Source: an uncultured Ruminococcus sp.
GTDB taxonomy: Bacteria > Bacillota > Clostridia > Oscillospirales > CAG-272
Length of the DNA: 6,405 nucleotides
Reading direction: 5' to 3'
Assembly (NCBI GenBank): GCA_902766115.1
Contig: CACXCL010000111.1
Span: 1 to 6,405 of the forward strand
Below the pieces are notes generated by a model, which saw nothing but the letters and a program-made list of their open reading frames with translations, was not told the DNA's origin and did no database searches. Position 1 is the first letter of the stretch. Every line of letters begins with the position of its first letter. The position numbers were made by a program, and so were the translations under genes. Below, in pieces: positions 1 to 6,405 of this stretch.

Positions 1-990
1 GGTGCCGCGGGATTTCACCGCGTTGATCCACTGTCTCATGTCGAGGACGTCGGGGCTCGTGGACGTGGTGCCGTCGTAGTAAGCGACACCGCCCGACTCG
101 AGGTTCGGGTACAGCTCGTATCGTCTTCCGTTGCGGACGCCGTTGATGCGGACGCCGTTGATCAGGTCGCCGCCCGCCTTCGTTCCGCAGATGATCGTGG
201 TCGCCTCGCGGGTGTCCAGCATATTGAGCGCCCAGGAGGACTCGACGGACACGGTGGCGCCGTTCTCCATGACGACGAACCCGAAGCCGCAGTCTTCAAC
301 GGTGAATTTCTCGGGATCCCAGTCGCCCCAGGAGTTGGCGGTGTTGGTCTGGTTGTTCAGCGCGTGATATGTGGTGCCGAGGCAGCACTTCGGGCTGTAG
401 TTGTCCATCATCCACAGGGTCAGGTCGAGGGCGTGGGTGGCGATGTCGATCAGCGGACCGCCGCCCTGTTCGTACTCGTTCAGGAACACGCCCCAGGTGG
501 GGACCGCTCTGCGGCGGAGCGCCAGCGCCTTTGCGTAGTAGATGTCGCCGAAGGTGCCGTTCAATGCCTCCTGCTTCAGATAGAGCGCGCCGGGGGTCTG
601 ACGGTTCTGATAGCCGATGGTGAGCAGTCTGTTATTTCTCTTGGCGGCGTCCAGCATTTTCTTCGCTTCGGCGGAATTTATCGCCATGGGCTTCTCGCAC
701 ATGACGTCCTTGCCGGCGTCCAGAGCGTCAACGGTGATAAAGCTGTGGGCTCTGTTGGGAGTGCAGACGTGGACCACGTCGATGGTCTTGTCTTCAAGCA
801 GTTCCTTGTAATCTACGTACGTTTTCGAATCGGGTGTGCCGTAATCTCTCTTCGCCGCTTCCGCTCTCTCGATAATGAGGTCGCAGAATGCGACCATCTC
901 CACGTCCTCGAGCTGTTTCAGCGCGGGCATGTGCTTTCCGTTGGCGATACCGCCGCATCCGATGATACCTATTCTGATTTTGTCTGCCAT
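1..990 (-). CDS. Gfo/Idh/MocA family NAD(P)-dependent oxidoreductase (partial, C-terminus off the left edge)
   Basis: This reading frame is open from the ATG at 990-988 to the window edge and gives 330 residues with no stop codon. The N-terminal Rossmann fold begins MADKIRIGIIGCGGIA, with the dinucleotide-binding GxGxxA motif at residues 11-16. The family EKP motif lies at 99-101; its lysine (K100) is usually catalytic or substrate-proximal. The C-terminal alpha/beta domain contains GGGPLIDIATHALD at 177-190, where D182, H186 and D189 match the D-x3-H-x2-D pattern of the family active site. Members are cytosolic and reduce or oxidise sugars, inositols or their derivatives; the substrate cannot be told from this sequence. 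Usual family length is about 330-400 residues, so up to several tens of residues are missing. The start is supported by GGAGG seven bases upstream. Residues 277-286 are a perfect INGVR tandem repeat. The gene has its own promoter and is divergent from the SPFH gene. Confidence 0.93.
   Translation of the reverse strand, partial: MADKIRIGIIGCGGIANGKHMPALKQLEDVEMVAFCDLIIERAEAAKRDYGTPDSKTYVDYKELLEDKTIDVVHVCTPNRAHSFITVDALDAGKDVMCEKPMAINSAEAKKMLDAAKRNNRLLTIGYQNRQTPGALYLKQEALNGTFGDIYYAKALALRRRAVPTWGVFLNEYEQGGGPLIDIATHALDLTLWMMDNYSPKCCLGTTYHALNNQTNTANSWGDWDPEKFTVEDCGFGFVVMENGATVSVESSWALNMLDTREATTIICGTKAGGDLINGVRINGVRNGRRYELYPNLESGGVAYYDGTTSTSPDVLDMRQWINAVKSRGT
133..162. repeat. Perfect 15-bp tandem duplication inside the oxidoreductase gene
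   Basis: The 15-mer GCGGACGCCGTTGAT (plus strand) occurs at 133-147 and again, without any mismatch, at 148-162. On the coding strand it reads ATCAACGGCGTCCGC twice and encodes INGVR-INGVR (residues 277-286), so the duplication keeps the frame. Identity at every third codon position suggests a recent slippage event rather than an old protein repeat. It falls in the C-terminal domain, in a segment that in this family often forms loops or edge strands, so it may be tolerated. Confidence 0.95.
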
Positions 991-997
991 TTTGAAT

Positions 998-1002
998 CCT
1001 CC
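998..1002 (-). promoter_or_regulatory. Shine-Dalgarno site of the oxidoreductase
   Basis: The minus strand reads ACGGAGGATTCAAA directly before the ATG. The GGAGG core is separated from the start codon by seven bases, which fixes the start at 990. Confidence 0.85.
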
Positions 1003-1053
1003 GTGTCAAAAAATGATATACGCCCGTCGCGCGGACGTTTTGTTCACATAATA

Positions 1054-1082
1054 ATGATAAAGTATTTCGCCGTTTTTTTCAA
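1054..1082 (-). promoter_or_regulatory. Sigma-A-type promoter for the oxidoreductase
   Basis: On the minus strand, TTGAAA (1082-1077, five of six bases of the -35 consensus) is followed after exactly 17 bases by TATCAT (1059-1054, five of six bases of the -10 consensus). Transcription would begin near 1047, giving a leader of about 57 nt that ends in the GGAGG site. The leader contains a small CGTC/GACG dyad (1025-1037), which is too weak to call a regulatory element. The prediction comes from sequence match only. Confidence 0.65.
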
Positions 1083-1229
1083 GTGAGATTTCGGCAATAT
1101 TGATCGCGTTCTCCGTTTTCGGAGATTTGCACAATTCACGTCGCGCAGTTTTGTGCATTTTTCCCCGTGCGAAAGAAGCCGGTCCCGCCGGTTTTTTCGT
1201 CAAAAAAACGCATTTTTGTCCGCCGAGTC
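1083..1229. other. Hairpin-rich divergent intergenic segment between two promoters
   Basis: No credible gene is visible here. The segment lies between the leftward promoter (to 1082) and the rightward promoter (from 1230). It holds three short inverted repeats. The first is CTCCG-TTTT-CGGAG at 1111-1124, a perfect 5-bp stem. The second is TGCACAA (1128-1134) pairing with TTGTGCA (1151-1157) across 16 bases and followed by TTTTT. The third is the terminator-like stem at 1173-1197. A/T tracts at 1202-1217 sit where an UP element would lie for the rightward promoter. No T-box-like leader or recognisable riboswitch was seen. A small RNA is possible, but no convincing promoter for one was found. 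Confidence 0.5.
1173..1197 (+). terminator. Possible rho-independent terminator in the divergent region
   Basis: CCGG (1179-1182) pairs with CCGG (1188-1191) around a TCCCG loop, and the stem is extended outward by an A-rich arm (1173-1178) pairing with TTTTTT (1192-1197), including two G-U pairs. The six-T run makes it look like a plus-strand terminator. Because it lies upstream of the SPFH promoter, it would stop stray rightward transcripts rather than end a known gene. The GC part of the stem is only 4 bp, so the call is tentative. Confidence 0.35.
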
Positions 1230-1258
1230 TTGAAAACGCAGCCGCGATATGATAATAT
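1230..1258 (+). promoter_or_regulatory. Sigma-A-type promoter for the SPFH-asnS unit
   Basis: TTGAAA (1230-1235) and TAATAT (1253-1258) are separated by 17 bases. GATAAT at 1251-1256 is an alternative -10 element with a 15-base spacer. A/T tracts (CAAAAAAA and CATTTTTG, about 1201-1218) lie upstream in the UP-element position. The expected transcript start is near 1265, leaving a leader of only about 29 nt before the ATG at 1294. That is too short for a T-box or other large riboswitch. Confidence 0.6.
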
Positions 1259-1293
1259 ATTGGCAATACTATTGAAAGAGAGCGAGCAGAGTC

Positions 1294-2100
1294 ATGAAAG
1301 CAAGCAAAAAGATAGTGATCCCGGTAGTGATCGCCATTCTTGCGGCGATCCTCCTTTTCTCGTCGGTGACCATAGTCCCCGCGGGATGCAGCGGCGTTGT
1401 GCTGACCTTCGGGAAGGTGGGCAACCACGTCTTGAAAGAGGGTCTTAACTTCAAGATCCCCTTCGCGCAGAGCACGGTCATCGTCAGCAACAAGATACAG
1501 AAGCAGGAAGTGGAAGCCCCCGCCGTCTCCAAGGACCTGCAAAGCGTCAGCAGCACCATCGCGGTCAACTACCGCGCTCTCAGCGACTTCAGCGCCAGCA
1601 TATATAAAAATATCGGGCAGGACTACGAGTCCGTGATCCTTCTTCCCGCCGTTCAGGAAAGCATGAAGTCCGTCACGGCGAAGTACACCGCCGAGCAGCT
1701 CATCACCATGCGCGCCCAGGTGGGCGAAGAAGTGAAGGACGCCCTGGTGGAAAAGGTCGCCGAGTACGGTATCAGCATCGAGAAGTTCAATATCGTGAAC
1801 TTCGACTTCTCTCAGGAGTTCAACGCCGCCATCGAGGCAAAACAGGTGGCTGAGCAGAATCTCATCAAGACAAAGACCGAGCAGGAGCAGGTCATCGTCA
1901 TCGCCAACGCCGACGCGGAGGCCATCAGGAAGAGAGCCGAGGCACAGGCGGACGCGAACAAGCTCCTGGCGGAGAGTCTTACCCCCGAGGTCGTGGAGTA
2001 CGAAAAAATACAGAAATGGGACGGAAAGCTCCCCGCTGTGGTGGGAAGCGGCTCCATCCTCGACGTGTCTTCACTTGTCGGCGCGGAAGCGGACAAATAA
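1294..2100 (+). CDS. SPFH/Band 7 domain membrane protein, prohibitin family
   Basis: The 268-residue protein begins with a basic tip and one hydrophobic segment (about residues 7-28), which should anchor it in the cell membrane. A prohibitin-type SPFH/Band 7 domain follows (about 29-185), including [15 protein letters not shown] near 28-42 and [11 protein letters not shown] at 47-57. Residues 180-228 are rich in Ala, Glu, Gln and Lys and look like the helical coiled coil by which these proteins form large rings. The C-terminal [12 protein letters not shown] (236-247) matches a stretch I recall as conserved in bacterial prohibitin-like proteins. Family members scaffold membrane domains and often associate with membrane proteases; no partner is visible here. 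Length is normal. An in-frame stop at 1273-1275 leaves ATG 1294 as the earliest possible start. Its ribosome site is weak (AAAGAGAG, 11 bases upstream). asnS follows after 17 bp, so the two are probably co-transcribed. Confidence 0.9.
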   Translation: MKASKKIVIPVVIAILAAILLFSSVTIVPAGCSGVVLTFGKVGNHVLKEGLNFKIPFAQSTVIVSNKIQKQEVEAPAVSKDLQSVSSTIAVNYRALSDFSASIYKNIGQDYESVILLPAVQESMKSVTAKYTAEQLITMRAQVGEEVKDALVEKVAEYGISIEKFNIVNFDFSQEFNAAIEAKQVAEQNLIKTKTEQEQVIVIANADAEAIRKRAEAQADANKLLAESLTPEVVEYEKIQKWDGKLPAVVGSGSILDVSSLVGAEADK

Positions 2101-2103
2101 TCG

Positions 2104-2109
2104 AAAGGA
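2104..2109 (+). promoter_or_regulatory. Shine-Dalgarno site deciding the asnS start
   Basis: AAAGGA lies eight bases before the ATG at 2118. This choice trims a longer open frame that reaches back to an ATG at 2016 inside the SPFH gene. The extra 34 residues ([12 protein letters not shown]...) are arginine-rich, overlap the upstream coding sequence and do not resemble the AsnRS N-terminus. Confidence 0.75.
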
Positions 2110-2117
2110 TCCGGAAA

Positions 2118-3506
2118 ATGAAACTCACAGAAATAAGAAAATTATACAGGGGCGGATATGAATCCGCCGCCGAAGTCACCGTAGGAGGGTGGATCAGATC
2201 CATCCGCGACAGCAAGACCTTCGGGTTCATCATGCTCTCGGACGGCACGTACTTCAAACCCGTGCAGATCGTCTACGACGATAAACTGCCGAACTTTGCC
2301 GAGATATCGAAGCTGAACGTCGGCTCCGCCGTGATCGTCAGCGGAAGGGTCGTCGTCACCCCGGAGGCGCAGCAGCCCTTCGAGATCCACGCGGACAGCG
2401 TCGCGGTAGAAGGGGCGTCCACGCCGGACTATCCACTGCAGAAAAAGCGCCACTCCCCGGAATTTCTGAGAACGATAACCCATTTGAGACCGCGCACCAA
2501 CCTGTTCCAGGCGGTTTTCCGCGTCAGGTCCGTGGCGGCGTACGCCATCCACAAGTTCTTCCAGGAGCGGGGCTTCGTATACGTCCATACGCCCATCATC
2601 ACCGGCTCCGACTGCGAGGGCGCGGGAGAGATGTTCCGGGTGACTACCCTCGATCCTGACGACCTGCCTCTCGGTGAGGACGGCAAGGTGGACTACGGCA
2701 AGGATTTCTTCGGTATGCCCACGAATCTCACCGTCTCCGGTCAGCTCAACGGCGAGACCTTCGCCATGGCGTTCCGCAACATTTACACCTTCGGTCCCAC
2801 GTTCCGTGCGGAAAACTCCAACACGACCAAGCACGCGGCTGAGTTCTGGATGATCGAGCCGGAGATCGCCTTCGCGGATCTTGAGGACGATATGGTCCTC
2901 GCCGAGGATATGATAAAATTCATCATAAACTACGTGATGGAAAATGCGCCGGAGGAGATCGAATTCCTCAACCAGTTCGTCGACAAGGGTCTGAAGGACA
3001 GGCTGACCCACGTAGCAAGCTCCGATTTCGGCAGGATCACCTATACCGACGCGGTGAAGATCCTGGAGGAGAACAACGACAAGTTCGAGTACAAGGTGTC
3101 CTGGGGCTGCGACCTGCAGACGGAGCATGAGAGATTCCTCACGGAGCAGGTGTTCCGCCGCCCCGTGTTCGTCACCGACTATCCGAAGGATATCAAGGCG
3201 TTCTACATGAAGCTCAACGACGACGGAAAGACCGTCGCCGCCATGGATTGTCTGGTCCCGGGTATCGGCGAGATCATAGGCGGTTCCCAGCGTGAGGACG
3301 ACCTCGGAAAGCTCACCGCCCGGATGGACGAGCTGGGGCTGGGCCGCGAGTCCTACGACTTTTACCTCGACCTGAGAAAATACGGTTCCGCGAGACACGC
3401 GGGATTCGGACTCGGATTCGAGAGATGCATCATGTATCTTACCGGCGTGTCCAATATCCGCGACGTACTCCCCTTCCCCAGAACCGTGGGGACCTGCGGG
3501 GTGTGA
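2118..3506 (+). CDS. asnS: Asparaginyl-tRNA synthetase (AsnRS, class IIb)
   Basis: The 462-residue enzyme activates asparagine with ATP and loads it onto tRNA-Asn in the cytosol. Its length is close to the E. coli enzyme (466). An N-terminal OB-fold anticodon-binding domain spans about 15-100 ([14 protein letters not shown] at 20-33). The class II catalytic core follows: motif 1 around [10 protein letters not shown] (153-162), motif 2 at [15 protein letters not shown] (229-243) with the ATP-binding FRAE, and motif 3 at GFGLGFER (429-436). The AsnRS-typical [12 protein letters not shown] (164-175) and [13 protein letters not shown] (381-393) are intact. The C-terminus is [10 protein letters not shown] instead of the FPRTPRNASF of E. 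coli, probably lineage variation. A strong terminator begins 11 bases after the stop. Presence of asnS suggests direct Asn-tRNA charging, though the indirect GatCAB route could coexist elsewhere in the genome. No T-box is seen upstream, and expression is probably coupled to the SPFH gene. Confidence 0.97.
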   Translation: MKLTEIRKLYRGGYESAAEVTVGGWIRSIRDSKTFGFIMLSDGTYFKPVQIVYDDKLPNFAEISKLNVGSAVIVSGRVVVTPEAQQPFEIHADSVAVEGASTPDYPLQKKRHSPEFLRTITHLRPRTNLFQAVFRVRSVAAYAIHKFFQERGFVYVHTPIITGSDCEGAGEMFRVTTLDPDDLPLGEDGKVDYGKDFFGMPTNLTVSGQLNGETFAMAFRNIYTFGPTFRAENSNTTKHAAEFWMIEPEIAFADLEDDMVLAEDMIKFIINYVMENAPEEIEFLNQFVDKGLKDRLTHVASSDFGRITYTDAVKILEENNDKFEYKVSWGCDLQTEHERFLTEQVFRRPVFVTDYPKDIKAFYMKLNDDGKTVAAMDCLVPGIGEIIGGSQREDDLGKLTARMDELGLGRESYDFYLDLRKYGSARHAGFGLGFERCIMYLTGVSNIRDVLPFPRTVGTCGV

Positions 3507-3516
3507 CAAAAGACCG

Positions 3517-3554
3517 GCGCCGTGTTATGCGACTGCATAACACGGCGCGTTTTT
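3517..3554 (+). terminator. Rho-independent terminator of the SPFH-asnS unit
   Basis: GCGCCGTGTTATGC (3517-3530) is a perfect 14-bp inverted repeat with 3535-3548 around a GACT loop, followed by G and TTTTT (3550-3554). It starts 11 bases after the asnS stop, which marks the end of that transcript and separates it from uvrB. Confidence 0.93.
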
Positions 3555-3613
3555 CGTTTTGGGTCTCCCTGCCGGGAAGAATATTTTGCATCCGTCTATT
3601 TTTGCCCGGCGTA

Positions 3614-3642
3614 TTGCCATCACCGTTCATATTTGGTATACT
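3614..3642 (+). promoter_or_regulatory. Sigma-A-type promoter for uvrB
   Basis: TTGCCA (3614-3619) and TATACT (3637-3642) each match five of six consensus bases and are separated by 17 bases. Transcription should start near 3649, leaving a leader of about 34 nt. No GAAC-N4-GTTC type LexA box overlaps this region. A short dyad, TTGGT (3633-3637) with ACCAA (3655-3659), spans the -10 element and start site, but is weak evidence for an operator. Confidence 0.72.
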
Positions 3643-3667
3643 ATATCAGTGAAAACCAATTATCCGG

Positions 3668-3674
3668 AAGGAGG
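3668..3674 (+). promoter_or_regulatory. Strong Shine-Dalgarno site deciding the TTG start of uvrB
   Basis: AAGGAGG is a full anti-16S match, placed eight bases before TTG 3683. It is the evidence for a TTG start, since no ATG or GTG in frame lies nearby at a sensible position. The strong site may offset the weak start codon. Confidence 0.88.
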
Positions 3675-3682
3675 CGCCCAAA

Positions 3683-5662
3683 TTGGACAAATTTGAACTC
3701 GTCGCTCCGTACGTTCCCACGGGCGACCAGCCGGAAGCGATAGAAAAGCTCTCACGGGGACTCGAGGCGGGTCTGAAGGAGCAGGTGCTCCTCGGAGTCA
3801 CCGGATCAGGCAAGACATTCACCATGGCCAACGTGATCGCGCGGGTGAACAGACCGACCCTGGTGCTGGCGCACAACAAGACCCTGGCGGCGCAGCTCTG
3901 CACCGAATTCCGGGAATTTTTCCCGAACAACGCGGTAGAGTATTTTGTCTCTTACTACGACTACTACCAGCCCGAGGCGTACATCCCCGGCAAGGATATC
4001 TATATCGAAAAAGACGCGCTGATCAACGACGAGATCGACAAGCTCCGCCACAGCGCCACGTCCGCGCTTTTCGAGAGGCGGGACGTGATAATCGTTTCCA
4101 GCGTATCGTGCATCTACTCCCTCGGTCCCCCGGAGGAGTACCGCCGTCAGGTGATCGGTCTCCGGGTGGGCATGGAGATGTCCCGGGACGAGCTCGCCAT
4201 GCGGCTCATCGACGTAAAGTACGAGCGGAACGACATGAACTTCGTCCGCGACAATTTCCGTATGCGCGGCGACGTGCTTGAGGTGTATCCCGCCGGATAT
4301 ACTGAGCGGGCGCTGAGGATCGAGTTCTTCGGCGACGAGATCGACAGGATCTCTGCGATCCACCCGCTGACCGGCGCGGTCCTGCAGGATCTGAATTACG
4401 TTCCGATCTACCCCGCCACCCACTACGTCATCGACCATGACTCGAAAGAGGCGGCGCTGCGCCGCATAGAGGAGGAGCTGGAGGAGCGGGTGGAGTATTT
4501 CCGCTCGCAGAACAAACTCCTGGAAGCGCAGAGGCTGGAGGAGAGAACGAGATACGACATGGAAATGATACGGGAGATCGGATACTGCTCCGGTATCGAG
4601 AACTACTCCCGGGTGTTCGCGGGACGGGCGCCGGGATCGACTCCCTATACTTTGCTCGACTATTTCCCCGACGATTTCGTCCTCTTCATCGACGAAAGCC
4701 ACGCCACGATCCCCCAGGTCAGGGGTATGAGCGGCGGCGACCGGGCGAGAAAGAAAAATCTCGTGGAGTTCGGGTTCCGTCTTCCCTCCGCTTACGACAA
4801 CAGACCCCTTTTCTTCGACGAGTTCGAGTCGAAGATCGGTCAGCTCGTCTGCGTTTCCGCCACTCCGGCGGAGTACGAGCTGAGCCGCGCCGATCAGGTG
4901 GTGGAGCAGATAATAAGGCCGACGGGGCTGCTTGATCCCGAGATCGAGGTCCGCCCGGTCGAAACCCAGATAGACGATCTCATCGGCGAGATAAACGAGC
5001 GCACCGCCCGGGGCGAGCGGGTCATCGTGACGACTCTCACCAAAAAGATGGCGGAGGATCTGTCGGACTATCTCGGCACTCACGGAGTGAACGTCAAATA
5101 CATCCACCACAACGTGGAGACCATGGAGCGGGTGGAGCTGCTGCGCGACCTTCGCCTCGGCGTGTACGACGTCATCGTGGGAATAAACCTGCTGCGCGAG
5201 GGTATCGACCTGCCCGAGGTGACGCTTGTCGCCATACTCGACGCGGACAAGGAGGGTTTCCTCAGAAGCGAGACCTCGCTGATCCAGATGATCGGCCGCG
5301 CGGCGAGAAACGTGAACGGCAAGGTCATAATGTACGCCGACACGGTGACCGGTTCCATGAAAGCCGCCATAGACGAGACGGCGAGAAGACGCAAAAAGCA
5401 GTCGGAATACAACAAGTTGAACAATATCACGCCGGAATCGGTGAAAAAGGAGATCCGGGGGCTCATCTCCATCTCCCCTGCGGAAAAGGGCGGCGGGAAA
5501 AAGAAAAAGAAGGACAGCCGCCGGAACGCTCCGTCAAAGGAAGAGCGCGAGGATCTTATTGCCCGCCTGGAATCGGAGATGAAGAAGGCGGCGAAGGAGC
5601 TCCGCTTCGAGGAGGCGGCTTATCTGCGCGACAGGATAAACTCGCTGAAAACGACGAAATAA
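3683..5662 (+). CDS. uvrB: UvrABC excinuclease subunit B
   Basis: UvrB receives damaged DNA from UvrA, verifies the lesion with its helicase-like fold and recruits UvrC for incision in nucleotide excision repair. The 659-residue length fits the family (about 655-675). Walker A is GVTGSGKT (38-45), with the K44 nucleotide-binding lysine. The damage-probing beta-hairpin begins at [12 protein letters not shown] (91-102) with tyrosines 91, 92, 94 and 95. Walker B/DEAD-like motif II is DESH (337-340), motif III VSATP (391-395), motif [13 protein letters not shown] (501-512) and motif [11 protein letters not shown] (535-543). A lysine-rich linker (about 602-615) leads to the C-terminal UVR domain (about 624-656), which contacts UvrC. 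All key motifs appear intact. The start is TTG. The gene follows its own promoter and is followed after 27 bp by an mscS-type gene, not by uvrA. Confidence 0.98.
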   Translation: MDKFELVAPYVPTGDQPEAIEKLSRGLEAGLKEQVLLGVTGSGKTFTMANVIARVNRPTLVLAHNKTLAAQLCTEFREFFPNNAVEYFVSYYDYYQPEAYIPGKDIYIEKDALINDEIDKLRHSATSALFERRDVIIVSSVSCIYSLGPPEEYRRQVIGLRVGMEMSRDELAMRLIDVKYERNDMNFVRDNFRMRGDVLEVYPAGYTERALRIEFFGDEIDRISAIHPLTGAVLQDLNYVPIYPATHYVIDHDSKEAALRRIEEELEERVEYFRSQNKLLEAQRLEERTRYDMEMIREIGYCSGIENYSRVFAGRAPGSTPYTLLDYFPDDFVLFIDESHATIPQVRGMSGGDRARKKNLVEFGFRLPSAYDNRPLFFDEFESKIGQLVCVSATPAEYELSRADQVVEQIIRPTGLLDPEIEVRPVETQIDDLIGEINERTARGERVIVTTLTKKMAEDLSDYLGTHGVNVKYIHHNVETMERVELLRDLRLGVYDVIVGINLLREGIDLPEVTLVAILDADKEGFLRSETSLIQMIGRAARNVNGKVIMYADTVTGSMKAAIDETARRRKKQSEYNKLNNITPESVKKEIRGLISISPAEKGGGKKKKKDSRRNAPSKEEREDLIARLESEMKKAAKELRFEEAAYLRDRINSLKTTK

Positions 5663-5673
5663 AGAAAAGGCAC

Positions 5674-5678
5674 GGAGG
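5674..5678 (+). promoter_or_regulatory. Shine-Dalgarno site of the mscS-type gene
   Basis: GGAGG sits 11 bases before the ATG at 5690. The spacing is slightly long, but there is no better start codon in the frame. The gap to the uvrB stop is only 27 bp and contains no terminator. Confidence 0.7.
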
Positions 5679-5689
5679 TTTCGGAATAT

Positions 5690-6405
5690 ATGAAAGAATT
5701 CTTCGACAAGATACTGAACGATTATCTCGCCGGGTTCGCGGTGCGGTTCGTCTGCGCCTTGCTCCTGCTGGTGGTCGGATTCCTGGCGGTCCATTTTCTG
5801 ACGAAAAAGCTGAAAAAGCTGAGAGCGGCGTCGAAAATGGAGCCGTCGCTCAGGTACTGGGTCGTAAGCGCGGTGCGGATCGTGCTGGACGTCATCATCA
5901 TAGTGGTGGCGGTGCAGATACTGGGGATCCCGTCGGCGTCGATCCTGGCTGTCCTCGGCTCCCTCGGTCTCACCGTGGGTCTCGCCCTCCAGGGCGGGCT
6001 GTCGAATCTGGTCGGCGGCTTCATGATCATGATCTTCAAGCCCTTCCGCACCGGAGACTACATATCCGCGGGAGGCTTTCAAGGCACCGTGAGGGTCATC
6101 GGCATTTTCTATACCAGGCTCACCACCCTGGACAACCGGGACATCAGCATACCGAACGCCCTGCTGTCGAACACGACGGTGTCGAACATGACCTACAACG
6201 ATACCCGCCGTATCGACCTTGAGTTTTCCGTGTCATACCGCGCCGATCTCGACCGAGTTCGCGCCGTGCTTATAGGCGTGGCGGAAAAAGAGGAAAGGAT
6301 CCTGAAGGAGCCGAAGTACGATATACTTGTGTCAGGGCACGGGGACTCAGCCATCAAGGTGCTGTTCCGCCCCTGGGTAAAGACGAACGATTATCTCGAC
6401 GTGAA
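5690..6405 (+). CDS. mscS: MscS-type small-conductance mechanosensitive channel (partial, C-terminus off the right edge)
   Basis: The visible 238 residues align by eye with classical short MscS (E. coli, 286 residues), so roughly 45-50 residues are missing. Two hydrophobic helices (about 15-37 and 58-79) are followed by the pore helix TM3 (about 82-115). In TM3, L94 and L98 correspond to the E. coli gate leucines L105 and L109. The helix-packing glycines G90, G93 and G97 are kept, and Q101/G102 mark the TM3 kink. E. coli A106 is replaced by T95. The beta domain begins FKPFRTGDYI (116-125) and contains IPNALLSN (154-161), matching E. coli IPNGKIIAGN. Such channels open under membrane tension during hypo-osmotic shock and release solutes. 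The gene is probably co-transcribed with uvrB. Confidence 0.94.
   Translation, partial: MKEFFDKILNDYLAGFAVRFVCALLLLVVGFLAVHFLTKKLKKLRAASKMEPSLRYWVVSAVRIVLDVIIIVVAVQILGIPSASILAVLGSLGLTVGLALQGGLSNLVGGFMIMIFKPFRTGDYISAGGFQGTVRVIGIFYTRLTTLDNRDISIPNALLSNTTVSNMTYNDTRRIDLEFSVSYRADLDRVRAVLIGVAEKEERILKEPKYDILVSGHGDSAIKVLFRPWVKTNDYLDV

Noticed and set aside
364..1086. A 240-codon plus-strand open frame opposite the oxidoreductase
   Set aside because: The minus strand encodes an intact Rossmann fold with EKP and a good ribosome site; the plus frame shows no protein family features.
2016..2117. A 34-residue N-terminal extension of asnS starting inside the SPFH gene
   Set aside because: The extension is arginine-rich, overlaps the end of the upstream gene, and a better Shine-Dalgarno site precedes ATG 2118, which gives the normal AsnRS length.
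2187..2200. A GGGTGG stretch that resembles part of a T-box motif
   Set aside because: It lies within asnS coding sequence and lacks the surrounding T-box antiterminator pattern.
2142..3509. A 455-codon open frame antisense to almost all of asnS
   Set aside because: The plus strand carries complete AsnRS motifs. Long antisense frames are expected opposite GC-rich genes with biased third positions, and this one shows no recognisable domain or ribosome site.
3571..3610. Inverted repeat GCCGGG (3571-3576) and CCCGGC (3605-3610)
   Set aside because: Only 6 bp with a 28-base gap, no T run follows, and the strong terminator lies just upstream; it is likely chance.
3806..5110. A 434-codon open frame antisense to uvrB
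   Set aside because: It mirrors uvrB codon structure, has no family motif, and lies opposite intact helicase motifs.
5485..5530. Lysine-rich tract near the uvrB C-terminus
   Set aside because: It sits in the flexible linker before the UVR domain, where composition varies widely in the family, and the frame continues intact into that domain.

Overview
The window looks like an ordinary chromosomal segment from a fairly GC-rich, Gram-positive-type bacterium. A member of the Clostridia (Firmicutes), perhaps an uncultured gut lineage, is my best guess. The grounds are strong purine-rich Shine-Dalgarno sites (GGAGG, AAGGAGG), sigma-A-type promoters with 17-bp spacers, a textbook rho-independent terminator, a TTG start on uvrB, and AsnRS and UvrB proteins that resemble those of Clostridia. 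The lineage call is inference from memory of these families, not a search result. I see no mobile element, CRISPR array, tRNA, rRNA or phage gene.

Layout. Positions 1-990 (minus strand) hold the first 330 codons of a Gfo/Idh/MocA-family NAD(P)-dependent oxidoreductase whose C-terminus lies off the left edge. It has its own promoter (about 1054-1082) and Shine-Dalgarno site. A divergent intergenic region (991-1293) carries that promoter, several short hairpins (one resembling a terminator), and a plus-strand promoter at 1230-1258. That promoter drives a gene pair: an SPFH/prohibitin-family membrane protein (1294-2100) and, 17 bp later, asparaginyl-tRNA synthetase asnS (2118-3506). The pair ends at a 14-bp perfect-stem terminator (3517-3554). 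A second plus-strand promoter (3614-3642) drives uvrB (3683-5662, TTG start). It is followed 27 bp later by an MscS-type mechanosensitive channel gene (5690 onward) that runs off the right edge.

How the genes relate. The window has three transcription units: the oxidoreductase (leftward), SPFH-asnS (rightward) and uvrB-mscS (rightward). The functions are sugar or polyol redox chemistry, membrane organisation, Asn-tRNA charging, nucleotide excision repair and osmotic safety-valve activity. These are largely unrelated housekeeping roles, and I see no sign of a new multi-gene system. The points most worth a second look are a perfect in-frame 15-bp tandem duplication in the oxidoreductase, the coupling of asnS to an SPFH gene with no T-box leader, the uvrB promoter without a recognisable Gram-positive LexA box, the uvrB-mscS pairing, and the hairpin-rich divergent intergenic region.
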